The notes under the pieces are model-generated. The model was not told where the DNA came from, ran no database searches, and saw nothing but the letters and a program-made list of their open reading frames with translations. From assembly GCA_021521415.1 (NCBI GenBank), contig JAIQDT010000830.1:558001-622000 (forward strand): DNA of 64,000 nucleotides, written 5' to 3'. Position numbers and translations under genes: made by a program. Below are positions 31,237 through 44,162 of this stretch, piece after piece. How positions within the stretch are numbered: position 1 is the first letter of the stretch; the number at the start of each line of letters is the position of its first letter. This DNA comes from Bidens hawaiensis. Its lineage: Eukaryota; Streptophyta; Magnoliopsida; Asterales; Asteraceae.

Positions 31237-31654
31237 TGTTGGTGCATAAATGTCAGTAGTTCATAGTCTAGAGTCTGTAATCGAGTCTGTAATGTTATTT
31301 ATGTTTTTGTTTAAAGCGAAGTTGTTAACAAGTTCGCCTAGGCGAACTTGTTGAACAAGCGAAGTTATGGACAACTTCGCCTGAACATATCAGGCGAAGT
31401 TGTCGTGTATTTATATATAGGTTACGGATTGTTTAGTAACGAGTCGTTCAGTGAATCGTGTGATAGTTGTTAGCAGTTTTGGTTAACGAGTCTGTAATAG
31501 TGATATCGTATCACGTGTTCGGTTATCAATATAACGTGTTCGTTTATCGTATCGTGTTTGTTTTATTTGCTTTCTACACTCGTAACGATCTACGCAGGGA
31601 TTCCGCACCTGAGTAGAACGCGATATCTCGTGTGATCCGTCCAGGGAACCTACA
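31237..31654 (+). repeat. Element A 3' LTR
   Basis: 418 bp, collinear with 17376-17793 without indels and with two substitutions. It ends TACA at 31654 and is followed by CTCTT, the second target-duplication copy. Confidence 0.95.
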
Positions 31655-31659
31655 CTCTT

Positions 31660-34600
31660 GCATAATCAAATAGTCAAAAAGCCGAGAAACTAAAAAACAT
31701 GTCTTGATAATGATGTCTAAATGACATAAAAAATCTTGATAAGTGACTTGCAAAAACACCTTCACAAGAGAAGCAAAGAAGCTCGGAAACTATGCGCACC
31801 AGTTTCCAGCTTCCCAACTTCTAGCTCGTCAACATTCTCCTACAGTAACCAAAGAGTGTATCGGTCAAAAAAGTCAACACATGTTGGCAAAACACTTAAT
31901 CCTAGAAAAAATAACTTTGGGTAAGAGAGCTTTGTCCTAATAGTATGTTCTAACCCTTACACAATAAAGGTAAGTGTTAGACCTACATTAGCTAAAAGCA
32001 GACAAGAAGGTTACCCAAAATAGACATGAAGCATGAGACCAAGCTACTAAGAAGATGCATCAAGCACCCCAGAAACATTTTCATCATGCAAGCTGAGCTA
32101 CACTTATCTTTGAACATTTAAAGGTCAAAAGCAATGCTAAACATGTGACATGAAAGAAGCTACAAAAACAGCTCATGAAAAAAACTTACAAAACAGGCTA
32201 GAAGCTATAATAGCAACTTAGGCTAGAAGCTATAAATATAGCTTAAATCAAGCAAGCTCAGGTCAGAAGCTTCACATGATGTGTCAGAATCTATGAAGCT
32301 TCCTACTAAACAACGGAAGGAGCATACACTAAAAGCTTGGTAGCCTAGTCATATGTTACTATACGGACCAAATTAGCATTTTCTAACGATGGATGGATCA
32401 TATGCCAAATCATCCTAACAAGACTAAACTCTTTTGCATATCCCAAGCTAAAGATGTTGCTAAATAATACTCTTTAAAGGAATGAAGATCATGCTTGTCT
32501 ACTAGAGAAAGTATAAATCAATCTCTCCCTCGGCCTCTAGGTATTGCCAAGACAAGCCGCCTTTTTTTGCCTGATAAGGAAAGCTGATCACTGGGAAGGA
32601 AAACAGCTTCATAGATAACCTTGGAAGCTCGAAACAAAATCAGCTTCGCATGTAACCTTGGAAGCTTAAAAGGAAATCAACTTCATAGATAACCTTGGAA
32701 GCTCAAAATAAGATCAGCTTCATATGTAACCTTAGAAGCTTAGAAGAAAAATAGTCTCATAGGTAACCTAGGAAGCTCATAAGGAAATTAGCTTCGTATG
32801 TGCTCGCACATGGTGATTTTAGAAGCTCAGATGGAAGCCAGTTTCGCACATCCACACCCATCCTAACCTCGGAAGCTCCCAAGCACACAATCAAGCAGTT
32901 ATTATAACCTCATGAGCTTAGGAACACACTACCGAGTAGTTGATGTGACCTAGCATGTCATCAAATAGCTGTTGCAACTCATACAACTAAGAGGCAGGGA
33001 AGCTACTAAACCTCCAGCTGCCTTCATGAAGTCTTTAAAGATTCACTCATGGCATGTTATATACCTAAGGCACGTTAGGTTCAAGAAAGTAAACACATGC
33101 TCAACGAAGGTTTAGCTTCGTAAGAGACTCCGACGAATGAAAACCAGCAAGATCCAAGGAAGCTATTTATATAAACCTAGTTCATCGTCTTGTGCTTTCA
33201 ACATGATACGAATTTGGGTTCTTAGCTAAAATCAAGACACCTCTATCGCTGTCTTGACTTTGCCTTGATAGTTGAACTAAAATATAAGCATGAGCTATGA
33301 AAAGAATATAATTAAAGGCTTCTTATAAAATTTTCACATAAAAGAAACTTTATCCTTTACAAAAAGTCACAAAGGATCAAAGGCTTGTGCCTTTTATCTT
33401 ATTCCAGAAACTCATGAGAGCAAGGAAGTACACATGGTTCACATCCCATAAAAGTATAGAATCATGAAAATATGTAACAGCTTTTCTTGAAAGCAACAAA
33501 GCAGCTCAAAGATACATTAAAATTGTTGATAAAAATAAAAAACAGTCTACTTAATCACTAAAGTAACAGCTAAGACTTCGATATAAACAAAAGTATCCAG
33601 AGCCTATAGCCTTTAATCCATACACTCTCTCTCACCTTGAAATCACCTTCAATAGATAAAATGTTATCTAAAACTTAGCTAGAGAAGCTTAGGTTACCCA
33701 TCTTTCTAACATGAATCAACAAAATTCTTTTCTAGAAGTTTACATCTAGGAGATCCTATCTATATTGAGAATATAATGGGATTCATCTCCCATAGAATCC
33801 TTAGCAAAAGCTCCAGTTTAACCAAAACCTTCAAGGCCTCAGTTAATCAAAGAAGCTTGAGGAAGAAACATTAATGGAGAGAACGACGAACCAAGATGAC
33901 ACCTGTATGGCCAGCTGTCCTTTAACCTCAACATACTTCCCTGTGGTAGCCATTATAAAAGTCAAGTTACACTCTGGTAAAACCGTTTATCCCCACAGGT
34001 AATATTAAGAGAACTAGCAGGGTAAAAATGTAAATACATACATGGAAGCTTCAAGCTTCATGGTTTTAGCTTCTGGCTCTAAGCCTCAGAGCTTTCAAGG
34101 CTTATGAACTCAAAGGCTCAATTACCATAACACTGATGTAGCTTGAAGAGTCCTAATAACCAATTTATAGTGTTTTGTAAATATGCATAACATCAAGATA
34201 TAAAATCGGATAACTTCTCAGCCTTAACTAGTTAAATATCAAGCAATTGAAACAATAAGGCAACCAAGCCTTTCCTCAAAATAAGATGCGGCCATAGGGA
34301 GCTTAAATATAGCTCACTAGTGGTCAACCAAGCATAAGGATGCCTCCAAAGAGATTCGTGTATGCAAAGCTTGCTAGCTTCATGCTCTTGTATATAAGGC
34401 TCACCATGGCATATATTACAAAAGAAGCTCATATATCTGAATTTTCAAAAAGTAAAGAAAAAGGTACTAAGTCACAAGCACCCATAACCACGTCATAACT
34501 ATTTATGCCTAGGGGGTTGATGATACAAATACCTAAGATCCCACTTTTCAAAGAAGTCAAGGAGCCAAGAAGCATAGAAGCTAAGCGAGGTACACATATC

Positions 34601-35007
34601 AAAGCTCTTGCTGGGTAGCTAATATGGTCACATGCATCTTGCTACATATGCAACATAATCATGGGAAGAAATGAAGCATCAAACATAATTATAACCAGAA
34701 TAAGCCATATGCTTCTCTCCAATATAAACACTGTTTCCTTCAATTAAAAAACGAATGAAGAAACTATAAAAAAAAGTTATTGAGCAACCAAAAATAATGC
34801 ATCTTCGCAACCAATGAAGGTCTATTCTAATAGCTCCCATTTAGATGATCACGCATGTGTCAAACAGATAATAATGCTAATTTTTCATAGAATCTTCTAT
34901 AAAGCAAAACTACAAGGTAAAGTTTAGCAGCTTGCTCAATCATCGAATCAACTTGCTAAAACATCACCGCTCCTCATAGACGCTTCAAGAATAAATAGAT
35001 GGCTGAA
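31660..35007 (+). other. Element E internal region, second segment
   Basis: Non-coding, with a very high density of GAAGCTT, AAGCTC and AGCTTC words. It includes a tandem array at 32590-32830. Short frames occur by chance only. It continues after C at 55484. Confidence 0.65.
32590..32830. repeat. Tandem array of about 55-bp units
   Basis: The pattern GGAAGCTC or GAAGCTTA, then a short A-rich stretch, then AGCTTC and ATA or GTAACCTTGG repeats about five times with drift. Confidence 0.7.
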
Positions 35008-35012
35008 ATAAG

Positions 35013-36870
35013 TTTCACACCCCAACCTAAGGCGAGAATGCCAGGGTGCGTATCGTGGTTCACAGTTCACAAGGTACTATCATAAATTATAAAATAAGAC
35101 AATATCTATTTAATTTATTTATTTCAAATTTCAAATAAAGTGCACAAGTTTCAAATATAACAATAATAATCCAAACTAAATAATAGAGCAAATATTCTTT
35201 ATTTTATTTCCTAAGGTCATTCTATGCGTTCTTCACCTTGGATTCGAAACAACTGTTAACCTGCATATGCATAGAAAATAAAGAGATTTGTCAACAACAC
35301 AACTTGAGTGAGATGATCACGAGTTTTCATGCTACAATAATAATAAATATATAGTAGATAATAATGATAAATAATAACTGCGCAAACCAAATAGTGTGAG
35401 TAATAATCAATCAAACCTTGAGCAAATAGTGTGTCGGTTGACTATGCCTCACGAACACGGGCTATGGCTACTAGGATGGCGTATGATCATACTATGATGT
35501 GATTATGATGGACCACTCCGAATATGATAGAATGTTAAGCACATAAGCAAGTAACAAATAAATTTGATTGAATACACACAATCATTCGTTTGCTAGTTTT
35601 GTGAGTATATGTAATATAAAAGTAAGTGCTAGTACGCCTATTCCCCAAAACATTTAAAACAATAAAATAAAAAGAGGAATGATATCTTACCTTATTGCTT
35701 AGGCGAGTGTGTGAGAAACTAGAATAAAACACGATTAAACGAACGAACCGCCCTTTAACATGCTGACTAAGATAAATAGACCTGAAACTTGGAGATAATA
35801 AACTATGATTAAAACCGAGAACATAGCCGCTGGAATCGATCCAAACGGATGTCTAAAACTCCGGTTATGAGAAAATTAACGTTTAAGCGAGCTGGTACTG
35901 ACCAGAATCCGAACAGCGAGTTGGAAGTTGGGTTTTCGTCAGTAGCCTTAAAATCTAAAAAAAAGAATAAAATTCTTTTGGACCGAAACTCGGTTGCGAC
36001 CAGAAGTATGAGAAATCGAGTAGTCAAAGTTGTTGACCGTTTAGCGCTTAAAAGGGTTTGAATCAAATTGACCCGTCAATACCCATTAATCTTAGAAATA
36101 GATTGAGGGTTATTGAAAAGTGAGTTATAATGAACAATTCATCAGTTGACAACTTACCCAGATAACACTTGAGTTGACGGGAAATTGTGGTCAAAGGTCA
36201 GACAAACGTCAAAGTTAAACTACAGCTTCAACTCTTCGTGTAAATAAGAAAAAACGAGAGAGAATTCATCGGTATAGGGTAGATGATGGTTGGGAATGCA
36301 ATGTTTCAGTAGTCTCTAGGGTTTGGAATGATGGTTCATTTTTATAGTTAGTATATCAACTTGTAGGACAAGAAATCGACTCGTTTAGGTAACCGAATAA
36401 CATAATAATGATTCTATCAAGCCTTAAAATCTTTGATATATCGATCAAAATATAGAGAATGAACCTAGACATTATTCCCTAGCAGATACAATAACTTGTT
36501 GCTCAAATTTCGTGATTTAGGGTCGTTTAGGAAAAGATTTAGCATTAAACGAAGATCGAAAATCAAAATTGCTGAAACTGCGCTCCTTCATGCGGCGCTA
36601 AGAAATGCTTCGTGCAGCGCTAAGGATTCCTTTTACCAGAATTTGATATTTTGGTAGTTTTAGTCCCTAAAGTTCAAGAAATGCATTTTTAAGCCAATTT
36701 AAGCGATTTTAAGAGTTTCTAAGGACTAATTGGTATAATTGAAATTTATAAAATTATAAACTAACTTAAAACAATTAGTTACTAATAAATGCATGATTTT
36801 ATTGATACGAAAAATCCGAATTACATTCCCGAATCGGGTAAACAAATACGAAAAAATATGAGATGTTACA
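35013..36870 (-). repeat. Element C 3' LTR
   Basis: 1858 bp; on the minus strand it runs from TGTAACATCTCAT to GGGGTGTGAAA, the last bases having drifted from GACA. It matches the undisturbed parts of 51587-55478 closely. It lacks the tandem duplication seen at 52000-52110 in the other LTR. Confidence 0.85.
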
Positions 36871-36882
36871 ATCTCCCATACT
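36871..36882 (-). other. Polypurine tract of element C
   Basis: On the minus strand TATGGGAGAT immediately precedes the 3' LTR start. Confidence 0.65.
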
Positions 36883-37689
36883 TTAGGAAATTTCGTACCG
36901 AAATTAAGGAAAACTAAACATAATCGTTTTATAAATAATTAAACTTGAAGGAAAATTACTTGAATAAAATTTATAAATTTACCATAACATGGAATTTCTA
37001 ATAGCCGAACAACGCTCCAAATGTTAATCCGATAAGGGCACGTATATCTATGATGTACCAGCGGCGTATCCACCATGTCCTTATCATCTTATCATTTGCA
37101 CCGTTACTTAAAATATTTTTGGTTATATATTATGACACACAATTATACGTATTATGGTTTCCATGCAAAGATTTGGATAATTACGTATCGACCCATAATT
37201 ACTAAGATCGTCGGATGGTTCGCATAATTAGTCCCATCATGTGGGTTACAAAACATTGAAAGACATAATTTTGAGAGATGGCAAAAGTTTTGATAAATTT
37301 AAATATAATACCAGAAGACCATCAATGTACCAAACATTTCTAAAAATGAACATGCGAGTTGATTAATAAAACTGTGAAATTTCTAAAACATCTTTTGTTT
37401 GTGAAAGTATAAATCTTGAAAGTTGAAATAGAATGGATTTCTTGAAGCAGATTTTAAGATGAATCATAATGAATTGAGAGTAAGAAAATAGGATAAGAGT
37501 ACGATATCATAAGCAATTAACCTTGATAAATAGAAGAGACTTTAATCATGCGATAAAACACACAAATGATAAATAATCCAAATTGAAATTATTCCATGAC
37601 ATAATTAAGTATAGATTTGTTACATTGCATAACTTGAAAAGAGAAAATAACTAAAGATAGAATTAACGAAAGCAACAAAAGTCTTCAGA
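36883..37689 (-). other. Element C region between gag and 3' LTR
   Basis: About 800 bp without coding capacity, where an autonomous gypsy element would carry several kilobases of pol. No RT or integrase motif is seen on either strand. Confidence 0.6.
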
Positions 37690-39095
37690 AGCTTTAGTTA
37701 TAGTTGACTTGATTCACTTGACTTAGAGTACTTGAAGAAGTCGGATCTATAAGAACTTGAGTAGTCGAGGTAGATTGAGTTGGAATAGCTTGAATAGGTT
37801 GAGCTTGAACACGTTGCAAGAGTGGAGTTTGATTTGTGTAAGTTTGGTAAACTTGGGCTTGCGGGTACGGGATTTAATAGGTTTGGGTTAAGTAAAAATG
37901 ATCTTGATTGAGAGGAGCTTGGAGAATGCATGGTTGATAGGTTTGGACTTGATGAGCATTGGTAGTGTAGTAGGGTGCAGGTATAGCTTGAGCTTGGTGA
38001 GCATGGATGAGTTGAGGACACACATTGTGGAGATTATTAGGGTCTCCACAATTGTAGCAAGCACGGGTAGTAGTGGGTCTAGGAGCAGGCGGCACAGACC
38101 ATTGTGGAACGGCTTGCGCTCCAGGAGGCGTATGGAAAACATTAGCAAGGTGGCCGTAACGATTGCATTGGGTGCAAAGACGGCACGGGTTTGAGCTAGA
38201 TGATGATAGCTGCAAGTGGAGCATAACGGGTTTGGACCGGCATAAGGTTTCTTGTTCGGGACAGTTTGGTTTTGTTGAGGTTGATGGCTAGTTTGGTTAT
38301 CGGCATAGCTTTGGTGGTTGGACTTACGTTTGTGGTGAGAAGTGTTGTCAATGCGCGGAGTAGGTTTGGGTTAGGCCTTAGCATCAGTTAAGGATTCGGT
38401 TTTGTTTTTTGTCAGAGGTAGGTTTAGAGTCCTTGCGAGAGAGAGTTCCATCCCTAACATGGTCATCGGAAAGAGTAGCGGCAAGGGCAATAGCTTGTTC
38501 GATGGAGAGAGGATCACGATTAACCACAACATCACGAAAAATATTTGGCAATCCATGGATGTACTTTCAAATACCACGAGTCACATGTGTTACGAGGTGG
38601 GGTTCTAGCAGGCTAAGCTCCTTAGAATGGTTGGAGTATGTCGAGTTGTCACCCCAAATTTGCTTGAGTTCCCAAAACTCAGTCTCCAGCCTTTGCAGTT
38701 CATGTTCCAGGCAAAATTCTTTCTTCATAGCTTCCATGAGTTCATACCAGGCATAGTCATAGTAACCTCGATTCCTTGAAGGGATTGAAAGTATTCCACC
38801 AAATGAGAGCTCACTCGTCAAAGAAGCTCGAGGCAAACTTAGTCCCTTTCTCGTCCGGACATTCACAATGGATGAATATGTTCTTCATTCTCTCGAACCA
38901 GCGGAGAAGTTTTGTAGCATTCTCTTCTCCAAGATATAGGGGTGGTTTAGCACTAGTGAAGCTCTTGAAGTGGAAATTGTTCGGGGTAACCGACGTAGCA
39001 GAGCCATTTGGTTGATACTCTGTATCTGGGTCACAATAGTAGGCATAGCAGAGCAGAAAACTCCGTGGCGATTCTAGCAGCCAGATGACGATCAT
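37690..39095 (-). pseudogene. gag: Degraded gag of element C
   Basis: Minus-strand fragments in shifting frames show a gypsy Gag. Near 38990-38830 the reading includes LLRWFERM and CECPDEKGTKFA. Near 38760-38660 it includes ELMEAMKKEF and LETEFWELK. Near 38170-38030 there are a CX2CX3GH knuckle missing its last cysteine (CTQCNRYGHLANVF) and a second knuckle-like CYNCGDPNNLHNVCP. Frameshifts lie near 38820, 38570-38600 and 38200-38380, and there are in-frame stops. In an intact element the product would form the particle and bind RNA. This copy cannot encode it. Assignment to a chromovirus-like Gag is by motif memory, not alignment. Confidence 0.75.
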
Positions 39096-39099
39096 CAGA

Positions 39100-39598
39100 A
39101 GCAGAGGAACAACGCTGATTACGACGATGGATTCCTAGGGAAGATATTCTATGAGTACCAAAGATGATATTTCATAAGATGATCTGTAAGTTGTGTAAAT
39201 GAGTCAATGTGAGATAATAGAGAAGTGAATTTAATTAGATTTGTGCTAGTGACTTATCATGACTTGAGAATGAGTCGAGTTTTAAAACAATGTGGATAAT
39301 TTGGAGATATTTAATTAATTAGACAATGTTTATTCTAAAAGTAAAATCCAAAAATGAAATGTTATTAGGTTGGGCTTTCCATGGACTTTCCATGGTAGCT
39401 TGAGAACCCAAATTAAATAATAATGCATATCCAATGAGTTGACCTCCCATGAGCTTTCCATGACAATTTGAATGGCCTAACTAAATAACGCAACACAATT
39501 TGTGAATTGGGCCTCCCATGAGCGTTCCATGGCAATTTATTGGCCCAATTAAAATAACGACTTACAAAGTATTTGAGCTGGTCGGCCCATGAGCGTTA
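39100..39598 (-). repeat. Element C leader with tandem units, part 1
   Basis: Units of roughly 75-80 bp repeat CCCATGAGCTTTCCATG or CCCATGAGCGTTCCATGG followed by a GGCCCAA segment, from about 39380 to 39603. B inserted in the CATGG of one unit, and the array continues at 50746-50840. Confidence 0.7.
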
Positions 39599-39603
39599 CA
39601 TGG

Positions 39604-41324
39604 TGATGTGGTCTAAAATATACATATTATTATACAAATGTTTCCTATACTTTTATTACTTTTGAGCCTGGTTTTTTATGAATATTATTCTTATATGGTT
39701 CATATGTGGATTTTAAAGGTTTCAAAAGATAATGAACAAAATTATAGTACTTTTTACTAGACTTGAGACGGGCTCACTTTAAACAAGTTTTATACATATT
39801 AATTTTCCTTAATATAAAAATTTCTCAATATATGTGGAATATAAGATGCACATCAGTAAACGATATTTGGGAAATCAATATGGAACATGACTTTTAATTA
39901 AATAATTGAATTTTCCATTGTAGGGAACTATTGCAAAGTGAGGATATTAAAATTTTTAGGGCTCGTTAATCTTGTTGGGCTTGGCGCAAATTAGCCACCG
40001 GTAGACTTTTCTTAAATGGCCCAAGTGCATTCAAGATAATACATGGGCTTGCAAACGTGAAGTCGGCTAAGAGAATTATAAATAGGGGGAAAGCTAATCA
40101 CAAAAAGAAGGCAGAGGTGGATTGCTCCTGGTCACGAAGAGATTTGGACAAAAAATTCACAAAGAAGCAGGTTTTGGAGGAAGAGAAAGAGGCTTTGCGT
40201 CCGGGTTCAACATCGACTCATCCAAACATTGTTATTATTCGGTTTGAATTATTGTTTTCGTCATGAATTTGTTGTTTGAACCTATTTATTTTCTTTTGTT
40301 CTTGAGTATGGTTGTTGGCTAAACTCTTAGACCACCTAGGCTTATGATGAACCTACTTTGACGTTTTGTTTTGACTTGGGATTATTTACGTTATGGTTTT
40401 TATAATTTAGTAAAAGATTTGCTTATATTAAATTGATGCATATGGATGTTTAGGATTGTTTGATGAGTTTTATTCCATAGTTTCCTTGATTATTGTTTGT
40501 CATATGATAGGTTGCTATTAGATCAATTACTTTGTGTTCTTGATTATTTTATGATTGATGTTATGATAAGATCATAGGAATAATATTGTCAAGTAAACCT
40601 AAGTGTGCTGCTAACCTAAAATCTGTAAAGTGTAAGGTTGTTGATAGATCTTTATTATTTAATCTTGCTATATTTAGTTCTTCGTAAGGAGTCTGTCTAG
40701 GGTTGATTATTTATTATTGTCTATTAAATCAATTAAATATTTTAAATTGGCTTTGATTTCCGCGCTGTAAGGTAGGATTTCGTATACAGGAACTAGATCA
40801 TAAATAATTAGGTGATCTTAAGGGAACTTGATTTTCAATACTATTGTGCGTTAAAACTTGTTAAAAATCCATAGGTGTCTCTTGAGAAGGGTCAGGGGTC
40901 CTGCTCGGGTTTTCTTTTAAGTGTCTATTTTACGATCCCAGTCCATAACTAAATATTTTCCCGAGTTAAGTCAGAACTGAAATTTAGGAGATTCTAGCCT
41001 AGATAGTTTTCTCATCATCATCTTATTAAATAACAAACTTTTGTTTTCGTTTTAATTACTTGTTTTCTTAATTAGTTTTTAATTATAGTATTAAATTAGT
41101 ATTTTAAATAAAAACCCCCCAAACAAATATAATTAATAAGTCGTGTTTTTAGTAAATTTAAAGAGCTCGTGGGTTCGATATTCGGACTTACTTAGCTTTA
41201 CTAGAGTCGATCGGTTCACTTGCCGGTTAGTAGTTTAGTCGAGTTTTAGAGAGTCTAGAGTATTACTTAGTGTTTACTTTTAGTAAATTTAGTTAATAAT
41301 TATTAAACTACTTTTAGCACATCA
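39604..41324 (+). repeat. Element B 5' LTR
   Basis: 1721 bp, TGATGTGGTCTAAAA to TTTTAGCACATCA. TATA box (TATAAATA) at 40077-40084. Relative to the 3' LTR it lacks about 30 bp near 41150. Confidence 0.93.
40077..40084 (+). promoter_or_regulatory. TATA box of element B LTR
   Basis: TATAAATA, conserved at 49479-49486 in the 3' LTR. Confidence 0.6.
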
Positions 41325-41330
41325 AGTTTT

Positions 41331-41348
41331 TGGCGCCGTAGCCGGGGA
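41331..41348 (+). other. Primer-binding site of element B
   Basis: TGGCGCCGTAGCCGGGGA lies six bases after the LTR end. TGGCGCCGNNGCCGGGGA sites are typical of Athila-lineage gypsy elements. Confidence 0.85.
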
Positions 41349-41540
41349 CTCTTGGCGATTGCATTATTATATTTGATTAGACTTGCTTGCTATATACGTG
41401 CTATTTGCTTTATTTATTGCTTTGAGTCGTAGGTGTTTAATTTTAAGTATTAGTTATTTTATTCTATTTTCAGTTTGTTTTTTAATTTTTGAGTCTTCTA
41501 TTAGAGTCTACCAATTTTGTTTTGTGTGTTTTTCAGGTAC

Positions 41541-43684
41541 ATGCCACATCTTTGTTCGCACGGACCGTTGTTCGATTGTTTTGGACCTACTCCGTTGAAG
41601 TCCGAGGCAAGTTCGTCTGAAAAGCAACCGGTCACCATAGATACTTTACCAAAGTCATCACCCGCCAATTCACCACCACCAAGTCCTAGATCCGTTCCAA
41701 TGGCTGAGAATAACTGCACCGTGTACCAGCAAGCTTTTGAAGGGTTCCATGGAGATCACTCACCCATTGTCGCTCCCGACATTAATAACCCTAACTCGTG
41801 GCAGATCCCATCCTATGTCATGAACAACATCACCCAGCATCACCAGTTTCATGGCCGTGAAGATGAAGATGCACTGGCACACATCAACCGTCTGACTCGT
41901 GTGTTCAAAACGTTCAATTAGCAAGGTGCTACTGAGGATGCAATCTTCCTTCACTTGTTCCCATTTACACTTTCGGGTCGTGCCTCCACTTGGCTCGACT
42001 CGCAACCTGCTGGGGCATTCACCACATGGGAGGCGCTTCGCAACGCATTCATCAAGAAGTACTTTCCACCTGCTAAGGCCTCTCGCCTCTGTGATCAGAT
42101 CCACTCCTTTCACATGGAGCCGGACGAGGTGTATTACCAAGCTTGGGAGCGTTTCCAAAACCTGCTTTTCCGTTGTTCCCAACATGGGCTCACACCTTGG
42201 GCCCTTGTTGAGAAGTTTTACAATGGGCTTACTTATGAGGCTCAGGCGAGGTTTAACACAGCTGCTGGGGGTAATTTGATGGACAAGAAGAATGTGACCG
42301 AGTGTAACGATCTGTTTGAAAGTTTCGCGCAGTCTGAGTATGCGAAGAAGCCACGAGGCGGGAATTCCAATCCCGTCACCAGTACACCCACATCTGCTCG
42401 AGGTGTGCACCAGGTTAATCTGGATACTGGTATGGCTGTTGCTTTGGAGAATCTCACTCGAGAAATAAAAAAGTTAAAGGCTAAGGTGGATAAGTGTGAG
42501 ATGTGTGGTGGTCATGGTACGCTGGAGTGTCCGTTAATGAATAATCAAGATGCTAATTTTGTGGCTGGTTAGAACATGTTCCCTAATGCTTACAACAACA
42601 ACAATCAGAACTGGAACAGCTACAAGAATCAGAATCAGAATCAAGGTCAAAGTAACTCGAGTTGGCTTCCGGCCGGTGGGCCACCCGATTTCCGAGCTCC
42701 CTATAATCGAAATCAGGGACAGTATAGCAATGATGGTTTCGACGGTTATAGTTCGAATAATGTGCCGGATCTGAGTAAGAAGTTGGACTAGATGATGCAG
42801 CAAATCGTTACCAGAGATCAAGCCACTCTAAAGACCCTTGTCGAGCATGATCCGCTTTTCAAAAATCAACAATCAGCTATGCTCGACATGAAACGAACCA
42901 TTGGTTATATTTCCCGACAATTGAATGAAAGACCCTCGGGACAGTTTTCAGGTTCTACTCAGCAGAATCCGGCCGCTCAAATAAAAGCAATCACTACTCG
43001 TAGCGGTAGGGTTTTGGGTCCCGAGGTAAGAGGGAATGAGGTTGAAGTTGAAGATGAGGAGGTGATGGATGAAGAGATTGAGATGGAAGTACCTAGAAAA
43101 GTGCAGAACACCGCACCAGCCGCACTGCTAGTAGAGAAGAAGCCAGTTGAATTTTGGCCATCACCTTTGGTTGACCACTCTCGTATCCCGTATCCCGCTC
43201 GCACAAAACACCAGAAATATACGCGGGAGTATGGGCACTTTCTTGATATGTTTCCACAGTTGAAGATTAATCTCCCGTTCATTGAAGCCCTCCAACACAT
43301 GCCGAAGTACGCAAAGTTTCTGAAGGACCTGTTGAAGAGGAAATATAGTTTGGGGGAGGTGTCATCAATTCCACTCACGGGAGATTGTTCGACGGTAGTA
43401 TTGAACCGCGTACCCGAGAAGTTGTCAGATTCGGGTGTGTTTACAATTCTGGTTTTGTTTGGTAGTGACGCGGTGAGCCATGCGTTGGCTGATTTGGGTG
43501 CGAGTATTAATTTGATGTTGTATTCTTTGTACGAGAATTTGGAGTTAGGCGAGCTTACACCGACTTGCATGTCTTTATCGTTGGCCGATCGTTCTGTGAA
43601 ATATCCACGAGGTATTATCGAGAATTTGTTAGTGAAAGTGGATAAGTTTGTGTTCCCGGTTGATTTTGTGGTGCTTGACATGGA
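41541..43684 (+). pseudogene. gag: Gag and protease part of element B, three amber codons
   Basis: One frame runs from the ATG at 41541 to about 43684, interrupted by TAG at 41919, 42570 and 42789. The Gag core lies around 41940-42260 (FPPAKASRL, YNGLTYEAQARF). A short knuckle-like CEMCGGHGTLEC is at about 42495-42530. The linker is Asn/Gln-rich. Protease with ALADLGASINLM lies around 43485-43520, the DLG form of the Athila aspartic protease. An extra base near 43684 then shifts the frame. Each amber codon stands where CAG would be one C-to-T step away. The intact products would form the particle and process it; this copy cannot make them. Confidence 0.9.
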
Positions 43685-44162
43685 AGGCGGACGAGAAGGT
43701 TCCCATTATTCTTGGTCGTCCGTTTTTACGAACCGCAAAGGCACTTATCGATGTGTATAATGGGAAGATCACGCGTCGGGTTGGTGATGAAAATGTTACT
43801 TATGATGTCGCGAGGTCGATGAAGCACCCGAGTGATCAAGATGATTTCAGTGGTCCATGCCATTCGGTTTATTTTATTAACTCTTTTATTGCAGGTGTGG
43901 ATAGCTGTTTTGACTATATTTGTAGTGCGGATCTCGTGGTAAGTAATGGTCTAGTCGATTGTGATGATTTGGGTGAGGATGAGTCGTGTGAGGACGATTC
44001 GGTTTGTGATGAGTTGGCTGAGATTTCGGGTTTGCCCGAGATGATAGAGGTGAATGAGATTAGTTGTGAAAGTGAGGCGGGTCCTGAGGAGAAACCTGCT
44101 CCGTTGGAGTTGAAAGTACTCCCGTCACACTTGAGTATGCGTATCTTGATGAGGGCTCGAAC
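43685..44162 (+). pseudogene. pol: Element B pol, linker between protease and RT
   Basis: Continues the reading in the next frame (IILGRPFL near 43705) through an acidic, Asp/Glu-rich linker. A second frameshift near 44133 (apparent loss of one G) moves the reading to the frame that enters RT at about 44163. Confidence 0.85.

Larger units (their letters stand above)
17376..31654 (+). mobile_element. Element A: young 14.3-kb SIRE-type copia, TSD CTCTT
   Basis: The order is 5' LTR, tRNA-Met type PBS, long leader with an internal LTR-like block, gag, pol (PR-IN-RT-RNase H, the copia order), a third ORF, PPT, 3' LTR. CTCTT flanks both ends (17371-17375, 31655-31659). RT and RNase H read closest to the SIRE/Maximus lineage of Pseudoviridae, which also has a long gag and a third ORF after pol. 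The LTRs differ at two of 418 positions by eye, which points to a recent insertion. Gag and pol have no internal stops; ORF3 has one amber codon. It interrupts element E. Confidence 0.95.

Noticed and set aside
41760..42410. 216-aa minus-strand frame
   Set aside because: Antisense to the gag of element B, where the plus strand has recognisable Gag motifs.
42977..43681. 234-aa minus-strand frame
   Set aside because: Antisense shadow of the gag-protease region of element B.
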